From contig QKWP01001651.1 in NCBI GenBank assembly GCA_003550325.1, forward strand, positions 24,914 to 88,913: DNA of 64,000 bases, read 5' to 3'. Position numbers and translations under genes: made by a program. The notes beneath the pieces were generated by a model that worked only from the letters and a program-made list of their open reading frames with translations, made no database searches and had not been told where the DNA came from. Shown in pieces: positions 1 to 12,180 of the stretch. The stretch's first letter is position 1; every line of letters starts with the position of its first letter. The DNA comes from Gigaspora rosea (taxonomy: Eukaryota > Glomeromycota > Glomeromycetes > Diversisporales > Gigasporaceae).

Positions 1-1250
1 TTTATTTTTTTTTTTTATTATAATTTATTTTTTTTTTAATAATTATAATTTATTTTTTTTTTATTTATAATTTTTAACATTTTTAAATTTTTTTATTTTT
101 TTTAATTATCAGTTTTTTCTTTTTTTATTTATTTATATTTTTAAACATTATTTTAATTAATTTATTTTTACGTTAAAGCGGATATTACTATTACCGTTAC
201 GACGATTTTACATCACTGGTTACACAAGATAAGTATAAAACTTTTTTTTTACCGTATTTTTTTTTTCCTACTAACACTATCTTATATTTTTCAGTTTTTT
301 CCTTCCTTCGTTATTTCGATCGGGAACATGAGATGGCGCCAAGCTTGGGAATCTGAAATTTGGTATTGGGGAAGCAACATTTCGTTTCGTGAAATGGAGC
401 CGAGATTGGAGTTTTCGAAGAGTAGTATAAGGGAAGTGTCTTGTTTCTTTCATGCTTTCATTTTTTGACTAATCTCTTGTTGACTAACCTTTTCTCTTGT
501 AGGTTATACTTTGACCGGGAATATGAAATTGGCGACGCGGTGTTGTACATTTCAGCGTTTTTTCTTTACTCGTACGGCATCTGGAATTCTTTCATCGCTG
601 GTGCTCTTTCGTCACTGGTGTTCTTTCGTCGCTGGTGTTCTTTCGTCGCTAATGTTCTTTCGTCACTAGTGTTCTTTCGTCACTGGTGTCAAGGCTATTT
701 CATCGTTGTGGGGGGTGTTGCCTGAAGTTATTTTTGCCGTTGGTGTTGGCGCGTACAGTTATGTATTCATTTTTTTTTTTTACTTTCAGTATCTTGTTTG
801 TGTTATACTAATTCTTTTCAGGCTCAAGGTAGGCGGCTGTTGCATCTTACATTACTAGATATGCTCGTCGTTGGTGTCGAATTTGCTGAATTTGAGAGTC
901 ACACTGTCTAACGTTCGTAGTTGGTGTAGTGGTTTCTTTATGGCGTTTGTGCAGTGGTGTCTTTATGACATTTATGTGGTGTTTGTATAGTGTCTTTATG
1001 GTGTTTGTGTATTGTTTCTAAGGCGTTTTTGTGATGTTTCTTGTAATATGTTTTGTAGTTTTTTTTTTTTTTATTAATAAAATATTATTATTATTATTTT
1101 TTTTTAATAAAAATATATTATTTTTTATTATTTTTGTGAAATTTACAATTGAACAATATTATGTATTTGTAATAAATTACATTATTAAAATATATGAATA
1201 TTCGAATATATTCTTTTAATATATAAAAAATTAGCATTATTATTTGCTTT
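1..1250. other. AT-rich, gene-free stretch with GT-rich core
   Basis: No gene is supported here. The edges are long T- and A-rich tracts. From about 280 to 1030 the plus strand is GT-rich, with four or five imperfect copies of a unit around GTGTTCTTTCGTC between 598 and 690. CTAAC followed by a pyrimidine run and TAG near 484-503 resembles a splice acceptor, so this may be the remains of a transcribed repeat. The short open frames here are low-complexity. Confidence 0.5.
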
Positions 1251-1259
1251 TTACAATCT

Positions 1260-1575
1260 GCGGATTATTGATTAAAAATTTGCGCAGAAAATTAATTCTG
1301 GCAGAAAATGAAGAAAAAATTTCTTCAACGATCGCTGGCAGGGTCGCAGATCTGCATTAATTTTTAATAATTGTTTTTTTTTTGAAATTTGCACAGATCT
1401 GTACTTTTCCAATATGCGCAGATTATTGAATTGTTAATTGTTGAAGATTTGTGCAGAAAATTAAATCTGCACAGAAAATTAAAAAAAATTTCTTCAACGA
1501 TCGCCGGCAGGGTTGCAGATCTGCATTAATTTTTAATAATTGTTTTTTTTAGAAATTTGCACAAAGCTGTACTAA
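1260..1575. repeat. Two-copy tandem repeat, period about 169 bp
   Basis: The block around TTCTTCAACGATCG (about 1321) recurs at about 1490 together with the following GGCAGGG and AGATCTGCATTAATTTT stretch. The copies differ at only a few bases. Related AGATCTG/TTTGCGCAG sequence occurs at about 18960-19090, so the unit belongs to a dispersed repeat. Confidence 0.7.
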
Positions 1576-2500
1576 AAAAACTCTCCTGATGAAAAATTTT
1601 TATATAAGACTAATTATACAATTTGATTGGCTAATTGACCTTATGTGGGGGAGGAGATAGCTCTACGATAAAATGATATTATATAATATATGTCACGGCT
1701 TTAATCCTGATTTTTAAATATTAATATATAAAATTTTTTTAAAATATTTAAATTTTAATAAAAATAAATTAGAAACAACTATTTTAATATTTTAGCAGCC
1801 AAATATGTCCGCTAACTGCTAACGGTTAAGGAATACTATTACTTTATCAAGCAAGATGAAAAGCAATATTATAGCATTGTTCAATTTTTAATTTTTTTAT
1901 AACTTTCTATATATAGAACAAACTCTTGTCGATTAGAAGTAGCAATCGGCTTTTAGAGTAAATAAAAGTGAAAGTAAAACAAAACTATTGATATATATTA
2001 TATTTCATAAACAATTCAGTAAAAATTAAGTTTTGAACTTTCATTAGATGGCTTATTATATATATATACAAATAAAAGCTATGGTATACCAGGAACGTAG
2101 TACAACATACGAAGTGTATGGTTCTACTCGAGTTTTGCGTTCGTATACAAAATCTTGATTATGATTGGGTGCTTTGGTAGTACAATAATTTGCAAAATCT
2201 AGATGGATAATCCTGCAGCAGTCCAGTTAAATCCGGCAATGTGATTTAATTGATTTCCCATTTTAGCTGTGACAAATTTTTATCTACTCAGTTACTTTAC
2301 TCTTATGTTGGACAAGCTAATTCAGTACCATACTCTGCAAGATCCAGGATTCGCATCTAAACTCTATTCATTCATTTTGTGCCGATTTTGCTTTATGCGG
2401 TATTGGACACCAACTGATGTCATATGTTACGAATTCAACTGATGTTATGATACCGGATGCATTTATGATTGCTATTTCAGGCTATATATAAGGATAAAAG

Positions 2501-2720
2501 TATTTCGGGTTCTAAAACCCGAAATTAAAATTTGAAGACGAAATTGTTTTTGACCTATTTTACTTGAAAGACGAAATTATTTGATACTTTTTTTGAATAG
2601 ACGAAATTATAAGGAACATATTTATATAAATTTTATTTGCTCTTCTTTATAAAAAATTTTAATTTTCTCTAATGGAGACGAAATAGGCCTTTTTCAAAAA
2701 TCAATTTCGGTGGCATCACT
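2501..2720 (+). repeat. Dispersed 220-bp repeat, copy 1
   Basis: This block starts with a short hairpin (CGGGTTCTAAAACCCG) and ends at GGCATCAC. An almost identical 220-bp copy lies in the same orientation at 15898-16117. It has three internal GACGAAAT(T/A) motifs and no coding potential. It behaves like a small non-autonomous element, but I could not define a target-site duplication. Confidence 0.7.
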
Positions 2721-3134
2721 ATTCGGGGCGTATTGGAGAAGCGATAACAATTTATAATGAAATTGGATTTTTATTGAGATAAGTAAAAATACAAATATGA
2801 TTATACAATTAATACTTTAATACTAACTAATAATAATATTATATTCTTATTGTTACTTATATATATTATGACAAGGTATTTATTTATTCTATATTCTATA
2901 ATCTAATCTAATAATACCAGGAATGTAGTCATGCAAATTGACGGATTGTATGGTTACCACCATCTAGAACAACATTCGCAAAATCTTGCATTTGATTGGA
3001 CATTAAAAATCTAAATTTCATATGTCAATGTGCTGGTGTAATATACTTCTACTGTTCGTGGTGTTTTATATGCTCAACTTTTACTATTTTTAGTTAGTAT
3101 TGTTATTTTATCATTATTTATTTCTTATTTTGGC

Positions 3135-3515
3135 ATATTTTGTGGCATAGTCGGGTGATTGAATTGCCAAACGGGTGATCAAAGCCCCAAACAGGGGATC
3201 AAATCTCCAAACTGGTAATCAAATCTTCAAATGGGTAGTCAATTACTCGTTTGGAGATTTGAATCTTCAAATGAGTGATTAAAGCTCCCGTACGAATTAA
3301 AAATATATAAGGGTTTGGTTTTAGCTTATAAAGGAAGAACAAGTAGGATTGTAAATAGTATTTCTGTAATAATCCAATGTATTGATTCGTATTAATAAAG
3401 AGAACCCTTATACCTGTAATTATGTGTGTTAGTTATCATTTTAAACCATTTAACCTTAATCGCAATTTGTTCATGATCAAACTAAACCGGCCCAATGTCA
3501 TTAGGCTCTCCCAAC
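3135..3515 (+). mobile_element. Possible LTR-like fossil (solo LTR, copia-like)
   Basis: The plus strand shows a run of short GATCAAA/CCAAAC repeats (about 3160-3290), a TATATAAGG box (about 3305), an AATAAAG signal (about 3397) and a CAACA end near 3523. This is followed by TTTGGTAT, which resembles the tRNA-Met-primed site after many copia-type LTRs. No coding region of such an element follows, so if real it is an old solo LTR or fragment. The boundaries are approximate and the call is weak. Confidence 0.25.
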
Positions 3516-3529
3516 TGATTGCAACACCA

Positions 3530-4318
3530 GATTTGGTATTTGTGTTATTCTGAGAACGCAGTGATATGCATCATATGGTGGAACAAAATCGGGTAAAATA
3601 TTCTCTATCGCTATCAGATTCAAATTGTATTTATTGTAATCTATTTCGATTTTATTGAGTTTTTACTTAATATTCTATTCAGTAGCATCAACTCACCAAA
3701 AATTACTTCACAACTTAGTTCGCAGAGAATTTAATTACAGGTAAGATTATTTTACAATCGATGATTCACAAACAAGTTTGTTTTATTGGCAGTTATTTTA
3801 ATGGCATCAGACTTCATAGACAAATTAATTCTAGTCATTGTCATTAGAATTAAGTTTAAATTTATCATAAATTCTTGAAATAGTGTGCATGGACGTTGTT
3901 TCAAGAATTTACGGTAAAGCTGGTGCAATTTATAAAGAAATGTTGACTAATATATTGTCAACAAAATGATTTTGTTTGTGAATTAACCATAACCGTTTGT
4001 AGAATAATCTTGTCTATAAATTAATTGTCTATGAACTAAGTTGTCTATAAAGTGATTGTTAATGATTTAATATGAAATGTATAACAAAGTGAAAAGTGCA
4101 AAGATAGAATGAAAATAAATTCGAACGGATTATTTGGTAATATAGTCGACCAGAATTATGACAAGTATTATAATGTTGGGCAACGGTATTGTGATCATCG
4201 ATTACCGTAACAAAGACGATTTTATTAGTAGAATTTAAGAGTTTATTTTATTACAATGAAAAAAGTAAAATTAGAGAATCATAAGTGTTATACAATATAT
4301 GTAATCATAGAATTAATA
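3530..4318. other. Gene-free stretch
   Basis: AT-rich sequence without a supported gene. Around 3700-4070 there are imperfect inverted words (for example CAGACTTCATAGACAA near 3808 against TTGTCTATGAACTAAG near 4030), suggesting the eroded arms of another short foldback repeat. Confidence 0.4.
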
Positions 4319-4660
4319 CAGTCAACCCTCCATAAATGCAACTCGTAGGGACAAGCCTACAACGTGCATTTAGGGAGGTTTGCATTTAGAGAGAGCCAAT
4401 TAAATTGCAGCTTTTAAAAATTAGATTATCAAGTTTGTGTAACTTTTACCAAAACTGTATAACCTATCTTAAATACTAAAATTTGATTGGCCACATGCAT
4501 TTAGAGAGGTTAGTGTGATATAAAATGTTATTCAAGAGAACGTGCATTTACAGAATAAAGAACGTGCATTTAGCACTAATAACATTTTACAGAATAGAAA
4601 AAAACGTACATTTAGAGAGGTATTGCATTTATGGAGGTTGCATTTATGGAGGGTTGACTG
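4319..4660. mobile_element. pogo/Tc1-like MITE, 342 bp, TSD TA
   Basis: The left end reads CAGTCAACCCTCCATAAATG, and the right end is its exact reverse complement, giving terminal inverted repeats of about 24 bp. TA dinucleotides flank both ends (4317-4318 and 4661-4662). The interior holds several copies of GCATTTAGAGAGGT and its variants but no coding sequence. CAGT termini with a TA target are typical of the Tc1/mariner/pogo superfamily. The same kind of end appears at 32760 and 60268. Confidence 0.85.
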
Positions 4661-6060
4661 TATAAATAGAAAGAGCAAAAGTTAGTCTTTTGACTGTAAC
4701 AAATAAAGAGAAGAAAAGCGTATAGTAAAGATACTTTATGCCTGAAAGTTGTTTCAGTGTGTATCTTGTTTCAAGTGAAATGTTTATAAATTGATAACCA
4801 GTTGAGCAAAATAACAGTTTACATTACGTTCCTGGTTTTAGCGTGACTGCGTTGCGCAGCTACCCTAATGGTTAATAATTAAATAAAAGATAGTAGAACC
4901 TAGTAAAGGAAAAAAAGAATATAATTTAAAATAAATAAAAAAGTGTAAAGTGTCAAGAATGCTCAATCAATCTAAATTAACCTATTTATCCAATGTATTC
5001 TTATAATACACGCACTGGTACTGTTCAGGCACAACAAAAAAAAAGATAGCAGGCACTTAAAGCACTATCATTTTGCGCGGCATAGTGCCAACAGTGCCTG
5101 GCATAGTGCCATTTGTACCTGGCACATTTACTTGCAGAACCCTACTATTGGCCTCATGGCATGCTCATGCCCTCATGCCCTGAACTCTAATTCAGATTGA
5201 TTAGTTTTACAGGTATGTATAAATAAAAAATAGATACTGTAGTAATTTTTTTAAAATATAATTGCTGTTTATAAGGCTACAGAAGACTCTTCATGAATGA
5301 AGCTTTTTGTATATTTCTAGGATTCACCCTGCCAGTACCCTACCTGGGTATATCTCACTTAGAGATAATTCTTTAAGCAAGGTAATTGTAATAAATATGT
5401 GTTAAAAGCATCTGACTCACAAAGCATAACTAATTATTTAAAAAAAGAGCTTAAAAGTAATATAACTTTATGATAATAATAAATTAAAATAGATTATAAT
5501 TTGAAGCTTTATTTAAATATGAAGAAATATTGATAAGTTGTTTTAAATTTTGGGATCTTGAAATTAGATTTTTTAAATGTATTTAAGAATGCAATAAAAA
5601 CTTATATTTTATTATTTTTTTCAAGTAATAAATAAGTTCATTTTGTAGTATATATATAAAATAGCTTTATCATGTATTAGAGAGATTATGATTCTATCGT
5701 TTGATGTTTATGAAAATTTTATTGATTATAATTTTAAATGGCGATGAACTTATTATAATTTTTCTATAATTAAATCGTGTTAAATCAAGTTGGTCTATTT
5801 CTAATAGTTGTCGTGCGTTGTGTAAATTCGAAGTTTTTAGTTATTGTACACATTAAAAATCTTAACAATGTTAAGAACCTTAAATGATCTATCTCTTAGA
5901 CTGTTAAGATTCTTAACGGTCTATTTTGGACTGTTAAGAAGCTTAATGGTCTAAGAGATCATTAAGGATCTTTAACAGTCCAAGAGATAGATTGTTAAGA
6001 ATCATATCAACATGATTTATTATATCGTTTGTCGATATGGTTACACATAGTATCAACCAA
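4661..6060. repeat. Gene-free stretch with a foldback repeat at 5850-6005
   Basis: Most of this stretch is unassigned AT-rich sequence. Around 5095-5180 there are short GCATAGTGCC and CTCATGCC repeats. From about 5850 to 6005 several inverted copies of CTTAACAATGTTAAG, ACTGTTAAGA and TCTAAGAGATCATTAAGG make a multi-armed palindrome, probably a small foldback element. Confidence 0.5.
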
Positions 6061-6061
6061 T

Positions 6062-6195
6062 CATATCGTGCCAGTCGTATAACTATATCGGATCCGGATC
6101 CGGATCCGGATCTTTCTTATTCGGATCCGAATCTGGACTTGGATCCGATCCGGTTTTCGGATCTTTAAAAATATCGATCCATGCGGAACACTAGT
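6062..6195. mobile_element. hAT-like terminal fragment with GGATCC repeats
   Basis: Four overlapping GGATCC units at about 6089-6113 and further GGATC words end in ATCCATGCGGAACACTA (about 6175-6192). That end closely matches the CCATGCGGAACTCTA terminus of the hAT element at 53386-57797. I found no matching left end, so this is probably a solo or truncated terminus. Confidence 0.45.
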
Positions 6196-6291
6196 TAAAA
6201 AACATAAACATCTTTTTGTTTATAAAAATATATCAATAAATGATTTAATATACAGTATATATATATATACTTTTAATGTATTTATATTAAT

Positions 6292-7155
6292 CTATATTTG
6301 CTTACACTCAATAAAAAGATTTTTAATTTCATTGAATTCTAAATGATTTCGTTGATTATTATGTCTATTATGTATTTCAATTTTTCCACTTTCCAAGAAT
6401 TTTTTTCCTATTATCATTAACCAAGGATACCCAAGAAGTTCAGCATCTTTCATACGATATCCAAATGATAAATTCATACGATCATCAATCAAAACTTCAT
6501 CATTCAACCCATCACATTCCGAAGTTAAAAAATCATATAAGGACCGAGTTTTTTCAGTAATCTCTGGCTCATCACCACCTGGAATGATACATACACGGTA
6601 TGGAGCAACTGAAGGTGGCCATATTATTCCTTTTGAATCATGTGATGATTCGATAATTGCAGCAATCATTCTTGAAACACCTATACCATAACATCCCATT
6701 TGGATTGATAGTAATTCACCTTTATACAGAGGATTTTCAGGTGCAAATGTAGCTTTTAATGGATCCGAATACTTTGTTCCTAAAAGAAAAGTATGACCAA
6801 CTTCTATTGCACGATTACTTTTAAGTGGTGATGTAATGGAATCCTTATAACAAACAGGACATCCATCATTGTCCGTGATACCACGAGCACGTTCTTCATT
6901 AGAAGTATATCCGCATCGCATGCATGACAAAATCAAATCTTCACCAACTAAATTAACGATTCATATTCAGTCAACAAATGTTATAAAAAAATTGTAGAGC
7001 AAGAAAAGATATTTTGATTCACCAGGTGATAAAATATGATATTCATGAGATTTTGTTCCACCGATATTGCCTGTGTCAGCTTCAGCCTATATACCTCAAA
7101 AAAAAAAAACCAAAAATTTTAATTCTTTATATATAATTATATAAATATATATAAA

Positions 7156-7189
<34 letters not shown>

Positions 7190-8360
7190 CTAATTTACAA
7201 GATTAAATACTAATACTGACGATAACAAATGGTAGTCCAATCCGGGAAAATATCTTGTTATATGCTTCATTAACTTCTTCATAAGTTTCCAAGGCTGCTT
7301 CTTCAGTAGTATCAAACGTATATAAATCTTTCATAATAAATTCTCTTCCACGAAGTAATCCCGCTCGTGGTCGCATTTCATCACGAAATTTTCTGCCTAT
7401 AATAAAGATTAGTCGATTCAATTTGAAAAAAAAGCATATATCTTAAAATTAATGATTTATTTATAAATCACCTATTTGATATAATCGTAATGGAAGTTGC
7501 CTATAAGAAAAAACATCATTCGCAACCAGTTGTGTAATTTCTTCTTCATGAGTTGGTGCTAGACAAAAGTCAGACGTTTTACGATCCTTAAGTTTAAATA
7601 ACTATTGTAATTTTATTAAGAACAAATCATAACGATCAATATTCTTCAAGTATACTATGTAAAATCATATATAGCTTTTTACGCCTTCAATGGGATCTAT
7701 CCTTGAACCAACCTCACTCCCAGTAGTATCCCATCGTCCTGTCCGTTTCCACATATTGGCGCTTAATAAAATAGGAAGTGATAATTTCTGGGCGCCTTGT
7801 TTTTTTTTCATAGAAATTAAACGATAATACATCTTTACTAAACAAACAAAAAATATTTTATCATTGTCTCAAGCATACCAATGTTTCTCATTTCTTGATC
7901 TATAATTTTTTCAATTCTTTCAATAGAACGTAATGCAAATGGTAACAACGAATACACGCCCGATGAAGACTAATGTTTCACAAAAAAGCCTTAAAATAAA
8001 GACCATTAAAATTTAGAATTGTAATTCAGCAATCTATCCGATACATATACCTGTCTTATGAGACCGGCACGAATCATTAATTTATGACTTTCTCCCTTAA
8101 ATGTACCATCATTTTCTATCGTTGATGCATCCTTCCTGTCTTTTACGGTTTTCGAAGCGGTGTCATTTATAGTTGGAAGAAAGACTTTAGATAGGCATGC
8201 TCTATTATCGTAACTCTATTTTTAGAAGTAGAGAAATGTTTTAAGATATATTTTTTGAAAATCGTGTGGCATTGAAAAAGGTATAGAGACGCACGAAGGA
8301 ACTAAATTTGAAGCAATGCTTTGGTGCATATTTTAATCTTGTTAAAGAAGTTCTGAGCAT
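6292..8360 (-). CDS. PARS2: Mitochondrial prolyl-tRNA synthetase, 8 exons
   Basis: The enzyme charges mitochondrial tRNA-Pro with proline. Exons by my model: 8295-8360, 8051-8215, 7879-7969, 7713-7795, 7472-7601, 7221-7396, 7023-7086, 6292-6947. They sum to 1431 bases (476 residues) with phase kept at every GT-AG junction. The first exon encodes [19 protein letters not shown], a basic, hydroxylated, acid-free presequence typical of mitochondrial import. The class II core follows: [30 protein letters not shown], motif 2 around [17 protein letters not shown] and motif 3 in [11 protein letters not shown], then the C-terminal anticodon-binding domain from about [10 protein letters not shown]. The long bacterial insertion domain is replaced by a short segment with two CxxC pairs. 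The length matches human PARS2 (about 475). The weakest junction is the donor after exon 6 (GTCAGT); the start rests on a 79-bp first intron. Confidence 0.93.
7138..7187. repeat. TA microsatellite in a prolyl-tRNA synthetase intron
   Basis: A run of about 14 TA dinucleotides at 7160-7187 lies inside the intron between exons 6 and 7 (7087-7220). It makes this intron longer than its neighbours. Polymerase slippage is the likely cause. Confidence 0.7.
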
Positions 8361-10300
8361 TGTTATAAGATGATAAAATTAGATTTTCGGATCATTCTGA
8401 TTATCTAAGGCTATCGTGTACGACATAAAAAAGTGTATCAATTGCTTTTATGTTCTGACAAAAAAAAAAATGGTCCACACGAAATTTTACCGCTTATTAT
8501 ACAATTTGTCAAGGCAATAAATACTATATATATATTTATTATTCAATTTAATAGGTCTGTAGGTATTAAATAGTATTTATTCAAGTTTATTTTATTCGCG
8601 TTAATTTTTGGTATTTTACTGATGTATTAATATAAGCTGTTTAACCTTATGTCGCTTTAAAACCTCTTATTTAGATTTATTTACTAATCGATGCGAGTAA
8701 ATTGTTTAGATTCCAGAAGTCTAGTTTAACTAATTGCTAACTTTATTAAATTAAAATCGATAATTATAATATAATCAATACACAAAAATTTTGGTATTGT
8801 ACGTTATTAAAATTAGCGTTCATATCTATGGTGTTTATTAAATAAAATGACTTGAATGATTTGGACTCTTTTTTCGAAATTCAGCCTGATGGTTCGAGGT
8901 AGAAAGCGGACGAAAAATATGAAATGTTTAATTCTGTGTCTGTGAAGAACACAGCAAAATTCCAACTTCTGCCGGTATAGGTTTTAAAGCATGTCGAAGA
9001 TGATAGAATAAGTTGTTCTCTTCCTCTTTATAAATGAGGCATGCGCTTCATCGAAAACAAATAGAATTTTTAATAAAAGTTGTTTTTTGTTCTTCCTTCA
9101 GCAGTACTTGTCGTGGCTCGGTTCCGGCTTTAAGTGGATAAGTGGATTGTTTTCTTGAATCATTAATACACTTCCATGTATTTCATCAAGTAGTTTTAAC
9201 TCAAGTTATCCTCTCAGAGTTCGAAAATTCGTACCGTTCAACGTACTCCAAAAAAAAAAAACGAATAATATAAAAAATAAAAAAAAAAAGTGGGTATCAA
9301 AACAAAGACAAAAGTCCCTAAATTTTCAAGGCCACAAATAACCGATATCCTAAAAAAATCATTTAAATGATTGAAGCAAGACGATTAAAAGATTATATTC
9401 AGAAATTGAAGATCTAAAATCAGAAATTGTGTTAGGTGAAAATCCTACATTCGACATAAAGAAACCAAAAGTTTCATCGCTTTCATTAATTAAAACGTTC
9501 TTGAATTTCTTGAATTCACGTATTTTGTCCGCACCGACGAAAGTTTTTTCGAGTGAGCCAACACGTTCGTATTGCAATATAAAATTATATAACCAAGGAG
9601 CTCAAAAATGAAAACAAAAAACTAAAGAAAATTTAAAAAAGCGAAATAAAGAATGAAATTGGCAAGGAAAAAGGCGACCCTTATACATTCATTCATAGGA
9701 ATATTTTTAAGGGTATCTGATACTTTTTTCGCGTGTAATGTTTTTTATTTGACAAATTTGGAAGAAAAAAAGTTATTTTTTTATTGTTTTGAGATCTAAA
9801 CGCGTAACCAAGTAAATCTTGTTTCAAACCAGTCTGGATTTTTTGTTATACGCAACTGTGACGTGATTAGCACGTTTTTATGTAAACCGTAGATGTGCAC
9901 GCGATGTGCATATATGTGAAAATGTGGTCACGTTATATTCATATAAATCATATGTGCACATATGTGCCGCAATTTAACGATAAGTCTTTAAGTAATTGTC
10001 TTTTTTAAAAGTGATGTTACAGCGAAACTAATGTCAAATAGATTATATAACAAAATTAGAATCAAATATTTATTAAATAATAGCTTCATTTAAACTCTTT
10101 GCCAAAAGAAGGCATTAATGTTTATATCAAAACTATCTGAAATTAGTTTCGCTCTATATTGAAAATATCAACAATGTAAACTTTAAAGATTAAATACAGC
10201 GTGAATAAAAATGTACGAATACGTTTTTTCAATTTTCAATTTTAAAAAATAATTACCCCAAATAATCATATTAACAAAAATGAAAAGTACAAAAAAAAAC
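8361..10300. other. Gene-free stretch upstream of the prolyl-tRNA synthetase gene
   Basis: No convincing gene. The first few hundred bases should hold the promoter of the minus-strand synthetase gene, but no clear element stands out. Overlapping open frames of 60-72 codons on opposite strands at 9359-9611 resemble no family I know. Near 9896-9970 a cluster of ATGTGCACA/ATATGTG words forms a short imperfect inverted repeat. Confidence 0.45.
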
Positions 10301-10307
10301 TTCTACA

Positions 10308-10523
10308 TTGATAGCAAAAATATATATTTTTTGCACCGTAAATTATAAAAATAAATTTTTACTTGATCAACATCTAAATACTAGCAAACATAAGATAAAC
10401 GAATGTAAAAAAGAAAATCTTCAAGAAGCAAACCAAACCACTTCTACTTTCCAAGAAGAACGTGAAACAATTAATATCAATTTGGTTTATACCTTAACAC
10501 AGGTATTCCACTCAAAAAAATAG
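10308..10523 (+). pseudogene. Possible C2H2-finger-like fragment
   Basis: A 71-codon frame contains FLLDQHLNTSKHK, which looks like the second half of a C2H2 zinc finger (L-x2-H-x4-H spacing). The first cysteine pair is not present in the same frame. The remainder is lysine- and glutamate-rich. It could be a fragment of a transposase finger or chance. No neighbouring domain supports it. Confidence 0.2.
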
Positions 10524-10732
10524 ATAAGCTTAAACCATTCTTATTAATGATTGTAAAAGTGGTAAGCATACTAATTATCATTATATAAAATAGTAGCCTA
10601 ACAGGTTTGATTTATTTTTTTTTTATATTAGGGGGAACCCCGGGTGTAGCTCCTGCCCCAAACTTTATTAATACTTAAGTAAGTTGACATATTGCCGAAG
10701 TACATACATATTATATACAAGTATTGGAACTA

Positions 10733-10985
10733 TACATGTTGGCAAAATCCCGACTTACTATAGTTTGGGATTTGTCCGTCATCCCAAATCCCAAATCCCA
10801 AATTCTAGTATAACTAATATCTCAAAAACTTTATTAATAATCTTTATTTAAACAAATCATATATATTCTTATAGTTATAAATAATATATTTACAAAATAT
10901 TAAGATTATTTATTTGATTTAATCTTTTATAAATAGCAATTGTTTTTTTATTATTTGGAATTTGTCCGGGTTTTGCCAGCATGTA
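10733..10985 (-). mobile_element. 253-bp MITE (TACATG family), copy 1, TSD TA
   Basis: The left end TACATGTTGGCAAAATCC and the right end GGTTTTGCCAGCATGTA are imperfect inverted repeats, flanked by TA on both sides (10731-10732, 10986-10987). An inverted copy of exactly the same length lies at 15622-15874. The interior has the repeated word CCCAAAT but no coding frame. Confidence 0.85.
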
Positions 10986-10989
10986 TAAT

Positions 10990-12180
10990 TGGAACTAGGA
11001 CTTTAGGTAATACAACCATTTATCCATGGCTAAAACCCACCAGAGCCTTCTATATTTCCATTTATATGACTGACCTGGCTTGTACGACCCTCTCCAACCA
11101 ACAATTGGTATTCACATGTCCGCTACTTTACCCACACTACCTAGTATCATCACTTCCAATTTGGTGTACGTTGCCAGGTGGGCGCTTTGTGCTTCCAGAT
11201 TGGTGTACCTGAGATCCCCTAATGCTGTACTTCTCGGGAGTTTGTATCTCAAGCCATGCAGCTGCCTCTACCACATTGGGTAAGTATCTCAAGCCTGTAT
11301 GCTGCCGCAACTAGCCGGGTTCCTGCAACTTTGGGGCCCAGGATTTTAACATTCTGAATTCGATAATGTGCGAACGACTGTACTTCCCTCTATGGTGATG
11401 ATGTAACCGGTCTTGTTTCGCAATGCTTCCAGTACTAGATATAGTTGGATAGCATCATGAGGCTCAGGGGACCCTGTTACCACTACATGCACTTGTACCA
11501 GCTATACCTGTATTGGTGGTCCCAGCACTTCTTAGTGTCCAAAGACTTCTATATGGGTACGCCCAGAGCCCGTTGGGTCTTGACATGTATATGCCTCCAT
11601 ACTTCCACCTTTCACTGGCTAGTGAGTTCCGTTTGCTCTTATAGGTCCATTCTGATCCCCAGTACTCACATCTGACCCTTCTTCCAACCTTTACTGATCT
11701 TTCCCAGACTACCAAACCAGTTAGCCCAGAAGGATTGGTTGGCCCGGCTTTATGTAGGGTACCTAATTCCGAAACATAGGTCCTTTTCTTCCGGTACGAC
11801 TCCGGCGGCCAGGTTGGTGTCCCCTCTTGCCATAGGGCTTTTTCCGTCTGGTTCTTCGGTCTCCAGCCGAAATCCCAGTCTTCTGTAGTACCGTTGGAAG
11901 ATCTTCCTTACCTCCTGCTCAGGACTTGCCAAACGGGTTTCAATTGTTCCAGTCCCTTGGATTTGTCTGTGTAACTTACACAACTGCGCTGATGCTCCCA
12001 TTCAAGATAGTGGTACCAAGGTTACAGGTAATATACCCGATCGATCAATGAACAAATATTACCATAACACAGGCCTATTTTTCAATTCGTCTCTAGTGGG
12101 ATTTGAACTCTAGACCTGTCGCTTGGGGGTGACAACTAGACAGCTTCTCTATGTATCCACACCTCTATAACAGGTTTGAT
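10990..12180 (-). mobile_element. GC-rich island, unassigned degraded element
   Basis: About 1.2 kb of roughly balanced base composition sits abruptly in 75-80% AT sequence. Several short frames on both strands run through it (for example minus strand 11750-12001 and 11464-11715), but none matches a family I recognise. The right end carries a tRNA-like Pol III promoter on the minus strand. A SINE, a Pol III-headed element or a recent foreign insertion are all possible. Confidence 0.4.
12092..12170 (-). ncRNA. tRNA-like Pol III promoter (possible SINE head)
   Basis: On the minus strand a candidate A box (GTCTAGTTGTCA) is followed about 30 bases later by GAGTTCAAATCCC, a near-consensus B box. 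CTGTC and GACAG between them could pair as an anticodon-like stem. I could not fold a full cloverleaf with an acceptor stem, so a tRNA-derived SINE head is more likely than a functional tRNA. Confidence 0.4.

Noticed and set aside
598-690. CRISPR-like short repeat array
   Set aside because: The units are contiguous tandem repeats with no unique spacers, and the window is eukaryotic.
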